The notes under the pieces are model-generated. The model had not been told where the DNA came from. It saw only the letters and a program-made list of their open reading frames with translations, and did not search any database. From Deltaproteobacteria bacterium RIFOXYA12_FULL_61_11 (lineage in GTDB: Bacteria; Bdellovibrionota_F; JAHFAK01; YA12-FULL-61-11): a stretch of DNA of 5,383 nt. The position numbers were made by a program, and so were the translations under genes. The DNA lies in the NCBI GenBank assembly GCA_001799195.1, contig MGSU01000304.1, positions 1 to 5,383 on the forward strand, written 5' to 3'. Shown here piece by piece: positions 1-5,383 of this stretch. Each line of letters begins with the position of its first letter. Position 1 is the stretch's first letter.

Positions 1-183
1 TGCCGCCACGCCGACGCGTCGCAAAAAGTCTAAGCCAGGATCTCGGCAGTCTTTTCAGCGCCGCGCGAGGACGGGAGAGGTGCGCCCGAGAAGCGAGGGG
101 TGCGGATTATCGCGACCTTCCAATAACCATTTCTACGAGTCCCGATAGCATCGATGAGTTGATTCTGACGCAAATGGAAGGGG
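1..183. other. Left-edge stretch with no assignable gene
   Basis: No gene can be assigned here with confidence. On the plus strand a frame is open from base 3 to a TGA at 222-224 (about 73 codons) and would end inside the repeat array. A second plus frame is open from base 2 to a TAG at 146-148 and is very rich in Arg and Lys. On the minus strand a frame ends at a TAG at 30-32; its last 40 or so codons have fairly high GC at third positions, which is the best coding hint of the three. These frames exclude one another, none has a recognisable domain, and each either begins outside the window or runs through the repeats. One could be the decayed or true 3' end of a neighbouring gene. No convincing promoter or tRNA was seen. 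Confidence 0.3.
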
Positions 184-255
184 CCTTGACTGAGCAAAGT
201 CCAACATGGTTTCCAAGTCCTTGACTGAGCAAAGTCCAACATGGTTTCCAAGTCC
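184..255. repeat. 35-base period direct duplication at the left of the array
   Basis: A 37-base stretch at 184-220 (starting CCTTGACTGAGC) recurs exactly at 219-255, the two copies sharing the CC at 219-220, which gives a period of 35. Each copy contains the segment TTGACTGAGCAAAGTCC that is absent from the rest of the array. The perfect identity suggests a recent duplication compared with the more degenerate units to the right. Confidence 0.9.
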
Positions 256-354
256 TGGTTTCCAAGTCCAACATGGTTTCCATTCCTAACATGGTTTCCA
301 AACATGGTTTCCAAGTCCAACATGGTTTCCAACATGGTTTCCATTTTGGTTTCC
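184..354. repeat. Degenerate modular tandem-repeat array (TGGTTTCC core)
   Basis: The core TGGTTTCC occurs nine times, starting at 207, 242, 256, 274, 292, 305, 323, 335 and 347. Start-to-start spacings are 35, 14, 18, 18, 13, 18, 12 and 12. Most copies sit in the 12-mer AACATGGTTTCC, and several are followed by the 6-mer AAGTCC, so the array reads as shuffled 12-base and 6-base modules. Spacings of 35, 14 and 13 break the triplet frame, so the same DNA would be read as different peptides along the array. This argues against coding repeats. It is not a CRISPR array, because there are no regular unique spacers. It resembles the short tandem repeats that expand and contract by slippage; a function is unknown. 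Confidence 0.9.
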
Positions 355-391
355 TCCTGGTTGTTTTTGATGCAAATGGCACCGACGTGGC

Positions 392-523
392 GGGGGCGAC
401 CACAAGGATTCGGGCCTCCTAGTGACGCGGTGCGCACAGGGAGGTGCACCTCTAGGCGAGCCGCAGGAAGCAGGCCCGTTGGGCAGGATGCAGTGGTGTC
501 GGTGTGAGAGGCAACAGACCCCC
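392..523 (+). ncRNA. Candidate structured RNA or leader upstream of the transporter
   Basis: This stretch has no convincing coding frame but contains a nested series of complementary segments in consistent order. GGGGG 392-396 can pair with CCCCC 519-523, ACCAC 399-403 with GTGGT 493-497, CGGGCCT 411-417 with AGGCCCG 472-478, and GCGG 427-430 with CCGC 461-464. A perfect 12-base palindrome, GAGGTGCACCTC, lies at 441-452. A terminator-like hairpin follows directly. The arrangement would suit a cis-regulatory 5' leader of the transporter mRNA or a separate small RNA. I could not match it to a riboswitch or known RNA family. Short complementary pieces arise readily by chance in GC-rich DNA, so confidence is low. 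Confidence 0.3.
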
Positions 524-526
524 TTT

Positions 527-571
527 CCCCACTTAAGACCGAATGTTTACGGTCTAGGTGAGGTTTTTCTT
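527..571 (+). terminator. Rho-independent terminator-like hairpin (possible attenuator)
   Basis: Bases 530-541 pair with 550-560: AGACCG 536-541 with CGGTCT 550-555, then T534-A556, a T-G wobble and CAC 530-532 with GTG 558-560, with one bulged A at 535 and an 8-base loop. CC 527-528 can add pairs with GG 562-563 across one mismatch. TTTTTCTT follows at 564-571. The start codon at 598 is only about 26 bases past the T run, too little room for a separate promoter. Either the transporter transcript reads through this hairpin, which would allow attenuation, or the element ends an upstream or small-RNA transcript. Confidence 0.5.
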
Positions 572-579
572 GCTGCCTA

Positions 580-595
580 TGGGGGCTCTCCCCTA
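580..595 (+). promoter_or_regulatory. Small hairpin just before the transporter start
   Basis: GGGG 582-585 and CCCC 590-593 can form a short stem with a CTCT loop, extended by a G-T and a T-A pair (580-595). It occupies the place where a ribosome binding site for ATG 598 would be expected, and no good Shine-Dalgarno sequence is visible there. It could limit translation initiation. The stem is short and may be coincidental. Confidence 0.25.
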
Positions 596-597
596 CC

Positions 598-2070
598 ATG
601 GCCGGCTATTCGAACCTCGAACCAGAGACAAGGCTCGTGAACATCCTTCAGTTCGATACACGGCAATACTGGTTGATCCTCAGCGTCGTCCTCTACATGG
701 TGATCATGTTGCTGGTCGGTCTCTGGTCGAGTAGGCGCATTACCAACACCAGGGACTACATCATCGCCGGAGGGCGTTTGGGATGGCTGCTTGGTATCGG
801 GACCCTATTCGCGACGTGGTTTGGCGGTGAAACGTGCATGGGCTCCTCGCGCATGGCTTTCGAGGAAGGCTTGCTCGGGGTTATCGCCGACCCCTTCGGC
901 GCCGGGTTGTGCCTGATCCTCTCCGGCCTCTTCTTCACGAAGGTCTTTCGCCGCATGCAATTGACCACGATCATCGATTATTTCGAATGGCGTTACGGTG
1001 GCACGCTCGGGCGCATCTTCAGCGTCCTCTACCTCCCCGTGTACCTCGGTTGGCTCGGCGGGCAGCTCTTGGCTTTCGGTTTGATCATCAATGCCTTGGT
1101 CGGTATTCCAACCCTCAATGCAATCCTGTTGTCCACCGGCGTGGTCTTGCTCTACACCTATTCCGGGGGCATGTGGGCGGTGTCGGTGACCGATTTTCTC
1201 CAGATGGTTTTTATCGTCCTTGGCTTGCTCGTGCTCTTCCCCTTGTTGGTCACCGATCTCGGTGGGTTCGCGCAGCTCCACCGCCGGCTTCCCGAGCACG
1301 TCTTCCACTTCTATCCCCGGGAAGTGGGGGTCCTCGGTTGGCTTGGCTATCTCCAGGCCTGGATGATGGTCGGCATCGGCTCCTTGCCGGCCCAGGATCT
1401 CTTCCAGCGGATCATGGCCCCGAAATCCGAGAGGATCGCCAGCCTCGGCGCGATCTTCGCCGGCCTTCTCTATCTCATCATCGGGCTGCTCCCGGTGTTC
1501 TTGGGCATCTATGGCCGAGTGGCCTTGCCGGGCAGCGATGGGGAGTCTATCCTGATCGAGTTGGCGCAAAAATACCTACCCTTGCCCTTGATGGTTCTGA
1601 TGCTCGGCGCGTTGCTCTCCGCGATTATGAGTTCGGCCGATAGTGCGCTGTTGGCTCCGGCGGGCATCATTGGGCACAATATCATCCCTTGCATCCTCCC
1701 CACCCTCTCGGAGGAGGGCAAGTTGCGCTGGTGTCGTTACGCCATTCTGCTCGTTTGCGGCTCGTCGCTCCTCATGGCGCTGTACTTCCAGAATGTCTAT
1801 GAGCTGTGCACCAATGCCTGGGGGGTATTACTGGTAGGGCTTGCCGCACCCATGATCCTTGGGGTGTTCTGGAAAGGAGCCAATGCGTGGGGAGCCGGCG
1901 CAGGCGCCTTGGTCGGCGTGGTTTCTTGGATCGGTCTGGGCTTGACCCTCAGTGACGATCATCCAGTCTATCTCTATGCCTTCTTCCTCAATGTGCTCAC
2001 GCTCGTGCTGGGGAGTATCCTGGCGACGAACTGGTACGCTCCGCAGGATCGATTTCCCCTCCGCAGTTGA
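598..2070 (+). CDS. Sodium:solute symporter family (SSS/SLC5-like) transporter
   Basis: This predicts a 490-residue inner-membrane protein that would use the sodium gradient to take up a small solute. About 13 hydrophobic segments span residues 25 to 478, the usual size and layout of the family. Family landmarks are AGGRLGW (57-63), the first-helix sequence ATWFGGETCMG (72-82), SGGMWAVSVTDFLQM (189-203), PAQDLFQRIMAPK (264-276) and SAIMSSADSALL (341-352). The last is the helix that supplies Na2-site hydroxyls in PutP (Ser340/Thr341); here they are Ser345 and Ser346, a conservative change. The position of PutP Met56 appears to be Phe75. The substrate cannot be told from sequence. The start is uncertain: ATG 598 has no clear Shine-Dalgarno, and GTG 637 in the same frame has AAGG only 3 bases ahead. 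A possible attenuator lies upstream and the helicase gene begins 55 bases downstream, so an operon is plausible. Confidence 0.93.
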   Translation: MAGYSNLEPETRLVNILQFDTRQYWLILSVVLYMVIMLLVGLWSSRRITNTRDYIIAGGRLGWLLGIGTLFATWFGGETCMGSSRMAFEEGLLGVIADPFGAGLCLILSGLFFTKVFRRMQLTTIIDYFEWRYGGTLGRIFSVLYLPVYLGWLGGQLLAFGLIINALVGIPTLNAILLSTGVVLLYTYSGGMWAVSVTDFLQMVFIVLGLLVLFPLLVTDLGGFAQLHRRLPEHVFHFYPREVGVLGWLGYLQAWMMVGIGSLPAQDLFQRIMAPKSERIASLGAIFAGLLYLIIGLLPVFLGIYGRVALPGSDGESILIELAQKYLPLPLMVLMLGALLSAIMSSADSALLAPAGIIGHNIIPCILPTLSEEGKLRWCRYAILLVCGSSLLMALYFQNVYELCTNAWGVLLVGLAAPMILGVFWKGANAWGAGAGALVGVVSWIGLGLTLSDDHPVYLYAFFLNVLTLVLGSILATNWYAPQDRFPLRS

Positions 2071-2112
2071 CCGTTCCGGCTCCGACCCGTATGGTGGAGG
2101 CCGGTCGAACGG
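2071..2112 (+). other. Intercistronic stem-loop after the transporter stop
   Basis: Starting directly after the TGA, CCGGCTCC (2076-2083) pairs with GGAG-GCCGG (2096-2104, one bulged G), and CCGTT (2071-2075) pairs with AACGG (2108-2112) across a small bulge. The predicted stem is strong. No T run follows, so it does not look like a terminator. It ends just before the helicase ribosome binding site. It may stabilise the upstream message or adjust expression of the helicase relative to the transporter. Confidence 0.5.
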
Positions 2113-2113
2113 C

Positions 2114-2118
2114 GAAGG
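2114..2118 (+). promoter_or_regulatory. Ribosome binding site deciding the helicase start
   Basis: GAAGG lies 7 bases before GTG 2126, an ideal distance. The next candidate, ATG 2162, has only TAGG three bases ahead. This supports the GTG start over both ATG 2162 and the frame's upstream ATG at 1952, which lies inside the transporter gene. Confidence 0.6.
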
Positions 2119-2125
2119 TACGAGG

Positions 2126-4657
2126 GTGGCACGGCGGCACGACGAAACCAGTCATAGGTCCATGGGTTCGCGGGGACAACAATCCCAGGACGATAACCTG
2201 CAACGGCAACGGAACTGGCTGGAGGGGCTACTCGAACCACCGGTACGTGAGGACGGCGTCCTCGATCCCTGGCAACGTGAAGCGGTCGACCAGCTCCGGC
2301 AAGGGCGACATCTGATCGTCGACGCCGTGACGACCTCGGGTAAGACCCGAGTGGTCGAGGAATACCTGCGCGAACAGCTTGGGAACACTACGTTCCGCCT
2401 GATCTACACCTCGCCGGTCAAGGCATTGTCCAATGACAAATATCGCGAGTTCAAGGAACTCTTCGGACCCGGAGCCATTGGCCTGATGACCGGGGATTTC
2501 AAGGAAAACTTGCTCGCGCCCGTGGTCGTGGCCACGCTGGAGAGTTATCGCAACACCTTGCTCGGGTTGGAACCGGGCCTAGCTCCAGCGATCGTGGTCT
2601 TCGACGAATACCAGTTCCTCTCCGAGCGGGAGCGCGGGAGGGCTTGGGAGGAAGCGGTAATCTTGACCCCGGACGAAACCCAGCTCGTCTTCCTCTCTGC
2701 CTCGGTCCCCAATGTCGAGGACTTCGTGACCTGGTTGCGGCGGATCAAGCGGCGGGAAGTCGCGGTGGTCCAGAACGAGATTCGCCCTGTACCACTGCAT
2801 TCCCTGGTCCTGGCCGGTTCCCAGTTCGTCGATAAACGCTGGCTCTTGCAACAGCTCGAGCGCTCGCCCGGCCGTTCCCGCGAACAGCTCTTGGGCCTGA
2901 TCGGCAGCCCCAGGACCTTGCAGGACATGCTCGCCGCTGCCGTCCGGTCCGCCCTGCACCCGGTCATCGTCTACCGCGGCGCGCGCGGGGATGTGAAACG
3001 CGATTTCGACTATTTTCGCCGACCGAACGCCCTGCCCAACCTCGAAGAGCACGAACGACAGAGGTTGGAAACGGAAGCCGGCCGGCAGGAGCGGCTCTTC
3101 GTCCACCTACCCCGACAACTCCGCGAAGCCATTCTGTCGGCCGGGGTTGCGTATCACAGCTCCGGTCTCAATCCCCTCGGAAAACTCTTCATCGAGAGTT
3201 TGCTCAAACAGGGGGCGCTCAGGGTCTGTTTCGGTACCATGGGGCTCTCCCTGGGGATCAACTTCTCGGTCCGCTCCGTGATCGTCGCCGACCGGCGGCG
3301 GCCGGAGAGCGGCGGGCATTGGGTGACCTACACCCCGGCCGAGCTCATCCAAATGGCGGGGAGGGCAGGGCGGAGGGGGATCGATCGCAGTGGTTTCTTG
3401 CTCCAGGACGGGTTGGATAGTTTCGACCTGTGGGCCCAGCATCCAGGTGCCTGTGCTTCGGCCTTCAGTCTCAGCGTCAATTCCCTGCTCAATTTGCTCG
3501 GCCGCTATCAGAACGAACTCCAGGTCCTTGATCTCTTCCAGCGCAGTTTCGGATATCGCGAACGGCTCGGCGAACACACCCTGCAGAGCGAGATGCACGA
3601 ACGGGAGTGCAATTCCATCCTGGAGACCAGGTTGGACGAGCTCCAGGCCCGTGCTGTCGACTCGGCCTCAGACCTGCGGCGAGAACGTCCCCAGCGCGAT
3701 CGCGGCGGTGGTATGGTTCGCCTCGGTGGTCGCGATCTGCCGGTGAGGTTCGGACGCGAGCATCTGGTCAATGGCCTACGACGCCAAAGCAGATTGCAGT
3801 TACTCGACGTCAAGTTTGAACCGCTTGAGCTTGACCAGGGGTTCCGGGGCAAGCGCCCCTTCCGGGTGTTCAAGACCGAGGAGGTGTGGATCGTCGCGCG
3901 CAACAGGAGGGAATTCCAGACCTTCCTTCGCGACCATGTGCGCTCCGAGGACGAGCCGGTGCAACTCGAATGCTCGGATGGGTCTCGAGTGTGTCGCTCC
4001 AGGACCTGCAAAGTACGCGGACGCTGCGAGGTGCTCATCCGGCATGAGGGGGTCGTGCTCCTGGCCCATCTCAGGAGGATCGGAGCGATCGCCGATCAGC
4101 AACTCAGCGATCTGGGGCTCTTGGCCTCGCTGTTTCCCCAGAATGGTTCCCTCTTGATCGCGGATCGTTTACTCGAGGCGATCAAGGTCGGACCGTCGGA
4201 GCAACGTCGCATCCTCATCCAGTTCGCCAGTCTGTGCCTGGACTACCACAAGGGTTTCCGCGAGGAGCTGTATCGCCGCAATCCCTTGCTCGGCGGGTTG
4301 TTGACCTACTACCCCCCGGCCTTGTTCCCCGACTACTGGGAGCAGCGCGGACGCAGACGGGCGGGGCGGCCGGGGCCTCCTATGAAGGCCTATTACCGCG
4401 AGTTCAACCCCTTGGCTCCTCTTGTGGTGGAGAAGTTCTTGGAAAAAGGAGACCAGGCGTGGACCCGGTTGCGCGATCAGTTCGTCAACCCTGAGGAATA
4501 CCTCGAGGAAGGTGATCTGGTCCACTTCTTCCTTAAATATTTCGATATCTTGCGTTCTATGCGGAGGGTCGGCGATCCCGGTCTGACCGCGGTTGCCCTG
4601 GAGCTGTACCGCAGTCTGTGGCGGCCTCCGCTCTGTGATCTGGTCCAGGAATTGTAA
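2126..4657 (+). CDS. Ski2/Mtr4-like superfamily 2 DExH helicase
   Basis: From GTG 2126 this encodes 843 residues; the frame stays open back to 1952, but that part overlaps the transporter and looks non-coding. ATG 2162 would give 831 residues. Superfamily 2 motifs appear in order: Q-like LDPWQREAV (46-54), Walker A AVTTSGKT (67-74), Ia YTSPVKALSN (94-103), LMTGD (120-124), motif II DEYQ (160-163), motif III SAS (191-193), YHSSGL (343-348), motif V GTMGLSLGINF (370-380) and motif VI QMAGRAGRRG (409-418). Motifs Ia, V and VI match the Ski2/Mtr4 group, ATP-driven 3'-5' RNA unwinding enzymes that in bacteria include HelY. Unusual points are DEYQ instead of DEVH and SAS instead of SAT. The C-terminal half has a four-cysteine cluster (C616, C623, C628, C634). 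A segment starting EEGDLV (about 794-837) resembles the end of the DSHCT domain of this family. The protein should be cytoplasmic. The RNA or DNA substrate and the cellular role are unknown. Confidence 0.92.
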   Translation: MARRHDETSHRSMGSRGQQSQDDNLQRQRNWLEGLLEPPVREDGVLDPWQREAVDQLRQGRHLIVDAVTTSGKTRVVEEYLREQLGNTTFRLIYTSPVKALSNDKYREFKELFGPGAIGLMTGDFKENLLAPVVVATLESYRNTLLGLEPGLAPAIVVFDEYQFLSERERGRAWEEAVILTPDETQLVFLSASVPNVEDFVTWLRRIKRREVAVVQNEIRPVPLHSLVLAGSQFVDKRWLLQQLERSPGRSREQLLGLIGSPRTLQDMLAAAVRSALHPVIVYRGARGDVKRDFDYFRRPNALPNLEEHERQRLETEAGRQERLFVHLPRQLREAILSAGVAYHSSGLNPLGKLFIESLLKQGALRVCFGTMGLSLGINFSVRSVIVADRRRPESGGHWVTYTPAELIQMAGRAGRRGIDRSGFLLQDGLDSFDLWAQHPGACASAFSLSVNSLLNLLGRYQNELQVLDLFQRSFGYRERLGEHTLQSEMHERECNSILETRLDELQARAVDSASDLRRERPQRDRGGGMVRLGGRDLPVRFGREHLVNGLRRQSRLQLLDVKFEPLELDQGFRGKRPFRVFKTEEVWIVARNRREFQTFLRDHVRSEDEPVQLECSDGSRVCRSRTCKVRGRCEVLIRHEGVVLLAHLRRIGAIADQQLSDLGLLASLFPQNGSLLIADRLLEAIKVGPSEQRRILIQFASLCLDYHKGFREELYRRNPLLGGLLTYYPPALFPDYWEQRGRRRAGRPGPPMKAYYREFNPLAPLVVEKFLEKGDQAWTRLRDQFVNPEEYLEEGDLVHFFLKYFDILRSMRRVGDPGLTAVALELYRSLWRPPLCDLVQEL

Positions 4658-4680
4658 GTATTGGTATGGCGAAGCCGGTC

Positions 4681-4690
4681 GGAGGGAGGA
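4681..4690 (+). promoter_or_regulatory. Strong ribosome binding site for the third gene
   Basis: The purine run GGAGGGAGGA ends 7 bases before GTG 4698 and contains full anti-Shine-Dalgarno matches. It fixes the start of the downstream gene and is much stronger than the sites of the two genes before it, which suggests efficient translation of the third product. Confidence 0.75.
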
Positions 4691-4697
4691 ACCAGCA

Positions 4698-5383
4698 GTG
4701 CGCGCGAGAGTGGAACTGAGGCCGAGGTTGTCGGACGCGCGGTGCTTGCTCCTGCTCTGCTGTGTGGCTTGTCTGCATCAATCCACACCGAGAACCATAC
4801 CCGGGAGCGTGGTGCCCCAGCCTCCGGGCTTCGAACTCCTTGGCGCCGGCTATGATCCGACCTTCGATTGGCTGGAACCCGGTCAGCCGCACACCATCGC
4901 CGATCTTCGCGGTTACCTCACGGATTATCTCGGCTCCTATGTCCTTGATCAGGCCGTCCGCGTACACGTGCTCATTCTCGTCGGTGAAGGGCGGGAGAAC
5001 CTCGATCGCTTACGCTCGGCCGGCTGGACCGTGGATCCATCGATACTCAATCCAAAAGGCTTTCACCAATGCCGGTCGGCTACCGCTCCCTGGGGAGGAC
5101 AGTATGTGGCCATCTTCCGGGTCAATGGCCGGGACCGACTCGGACACCTGCAGACCCTCTTGAAACTCGCCGGCGTGCCCTCCTCGAATGTGCTCAGCGT
5201 TGGCCGGACCCGCAGCTATAGTGAGGACTACGAAGACACCTTCGAACGGCTGGGCGGAGTGCCTGACCTGGCAGTCTATGGTTATTGCAACAGCAGTCTG
5301 CACCGTATCCTGACTATCCTCCCCGCGAACCGGGAGGCCCATTTCCCGCTTTTCGATCGCCAGCGTGCTCATCGGCAGCGACG
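4698..5383 (+). CDS. Unrecognised exported protein, possible lipoprotein (3' end cut off)
   Basis: The frame is open from GTG 4698 to the window edge, 228 codons without a stop, with high GC at third positions and a very good ribosome binding site. The first 26 residues look like an export signal: an Arg-rich start (five Arg in 15 residues), then a short hydrophobic core of Leu and Cys (16-26). CVAC with Cys25 could be a lipobox, but Cys at the -3 place is unusual and the core is short, so a plain signal peptide or no export remains possible. A Pro-rich linker (about 29-43) leads to a mixed, apparently globular region with an aliphatic strand-like segment (VRVHVLILVG). I recognise no domain. 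It begins 40 bases after the helicase and is probably in the same operon. Near 5350-5353 the best coding frame seems to change (see findings), so the gene may be frameshifted. Confidence 0.75.
   Translation, partial: MRARVELRPRLSDARCLLLLCCVACLHQSTPRTIPGSVVPQPPGFELLGAGYDPTFDWLEPGQPHTIADLRGYLTDYLGSYVLDQAVRVHVLILVGEGRENLDRLRSAGWTVDPSILNPKGFHQCRSATAPWGGQYVAIFRVNGRDRLGHLQTLLKLAGVPSSNVLSVGRTRSYSEDYEDTFERLGGVPDLAVYGYCNSSLHRILTILPANREAHFPLFDRQRAHRQR

Larger units (their letters stand above)
166..379. repeat. Near-identical 12-mers bracketing the repeat array
   Basis: TGACGCAAATGG at 166-177 and TGATGCAAATGG at 368-379 match at 11 of 12 positions in direct orientation. One lies just outside each end of the repeat array. 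They could be remnants of an older, larger repeat unit or a duplicated target around an insertion. Nothing inside resembles a transposase or terminal inverted repeats, so the second reading is only a possibility. Confidence 0.5.

Noticed and set aside
184-354. CRISPR array
   Set aside because: Unit spacing is irregular, units are very short, and there are no unique spacers of constant length.
241-507. Plus-strand frame translating the repeats
   Set aside because: It is a product of repeat composition, with frame changes inside the array and no recognisable domain.
392-523. Known riboswitch or RNase P/6S-type RNA
   Set aside because: A few short pieces recall cyclic-di-GMP or RNase P motifs, but the required conserved blocks are missing or out of order, so no class is named.
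30-599. Long minus-strand frame through the repeat array (189 codons)
   Set aside because: It is open mainly because the repeat modules lack stops. Spacings of 35, 14 and 13 make the same repeat read as different peptides, and it begins at the transporter start region with no ribosome binding site. Its last 40 codons are mentioned only as a weak hint.
422-640. Small plus-strand frame overlapping the transporter start
   Set aside because: It crosses the proposed hairpins, has no clear ribosome binding site and overlaps the transporter gene in another frame.
805-1569. 254-codon antisense frame inside the transporter
   Set aside because: It is rich in Glu, Asp, His and Gln, as expected for the reverse complement of a GC-rich membrane-protein gene, and it mirrors a clear real gene.
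834-1643. 269-codon same-strand frame inside the transporter
   Set aside because: It is an out-of-frame shadow rich in Arg, Pro and His, covered by a well-supported gene.
1952-2125. N-terminal extension of the helicase from ATG 1952
   Set aside because: The first 119 bases lie inside the transporter gene and the peptide has no helicase features. GTG 2126 has a well-spaced GAAGG.
4762-5163. 133-codon plus-strand frame within the third gene
   Set aside because: It overlaps the longer frame from 4698, which has the strong ribosome binding site and better third-position GC.

Overview
The window looks like a piece of a GC-rich Gram-negative chromosome. Coding sections strongly prefer G or C at the third codon position, and one gene appears to carry an export signal. 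A gammaproteobacterial origin is my guess from overall style, not something the sequence proves. All three supported genes lie on the plus strand and read left to right.

Bases 1-597 hold no gene I can assign. This stretch contains a compact, degenerate tandem-repeat array (about 184-354) built from the core TGGTTTCC and short modules, flanked on both sides by a near-identical 12-mer. After it comes a GC-rich stretch (392-523) whose segments can form several nested helices, then a terminator-like hairpin with a T run (527-571). The hairpin ends only about 26 bases before the first gene, so it may be an attenuating leader.

Bases 598-2070 encode a complete sodium:solute symporter family (SSS, SLC5-like) membrane transporter of unknown substrate. 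A strong stem-loop follows its stop codon. Next is a large Ski2/Mtr4-like superfamily 2 helicase, best started at GTG 2126 and ending at 4657. It has nearly textbook motifs I to VI, but the motif II box is DEYQ, motif III is SAS, and there is a four-cysteine cluster in the C-terminal half. A third gene starts at GTG 4698 behind an excellent ribosome binding site and runs off the right edge. It encodes a probable exported protein, possibly a lipoprotein, that I do not recognise. Its last visible codons hint at a frameshift.

The gaps between the three genes are short (55 and 40 bases) and no clear promoter is visible between them, so they may be co-transcribed. Why a transporter, an RNA-type helicase and an envelope protein would share a transcript is not evident. 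I see no complete, convincing novel system. The best leads are the leader before the transporter, the repeat array, and the unusual helicase with its neighbours.
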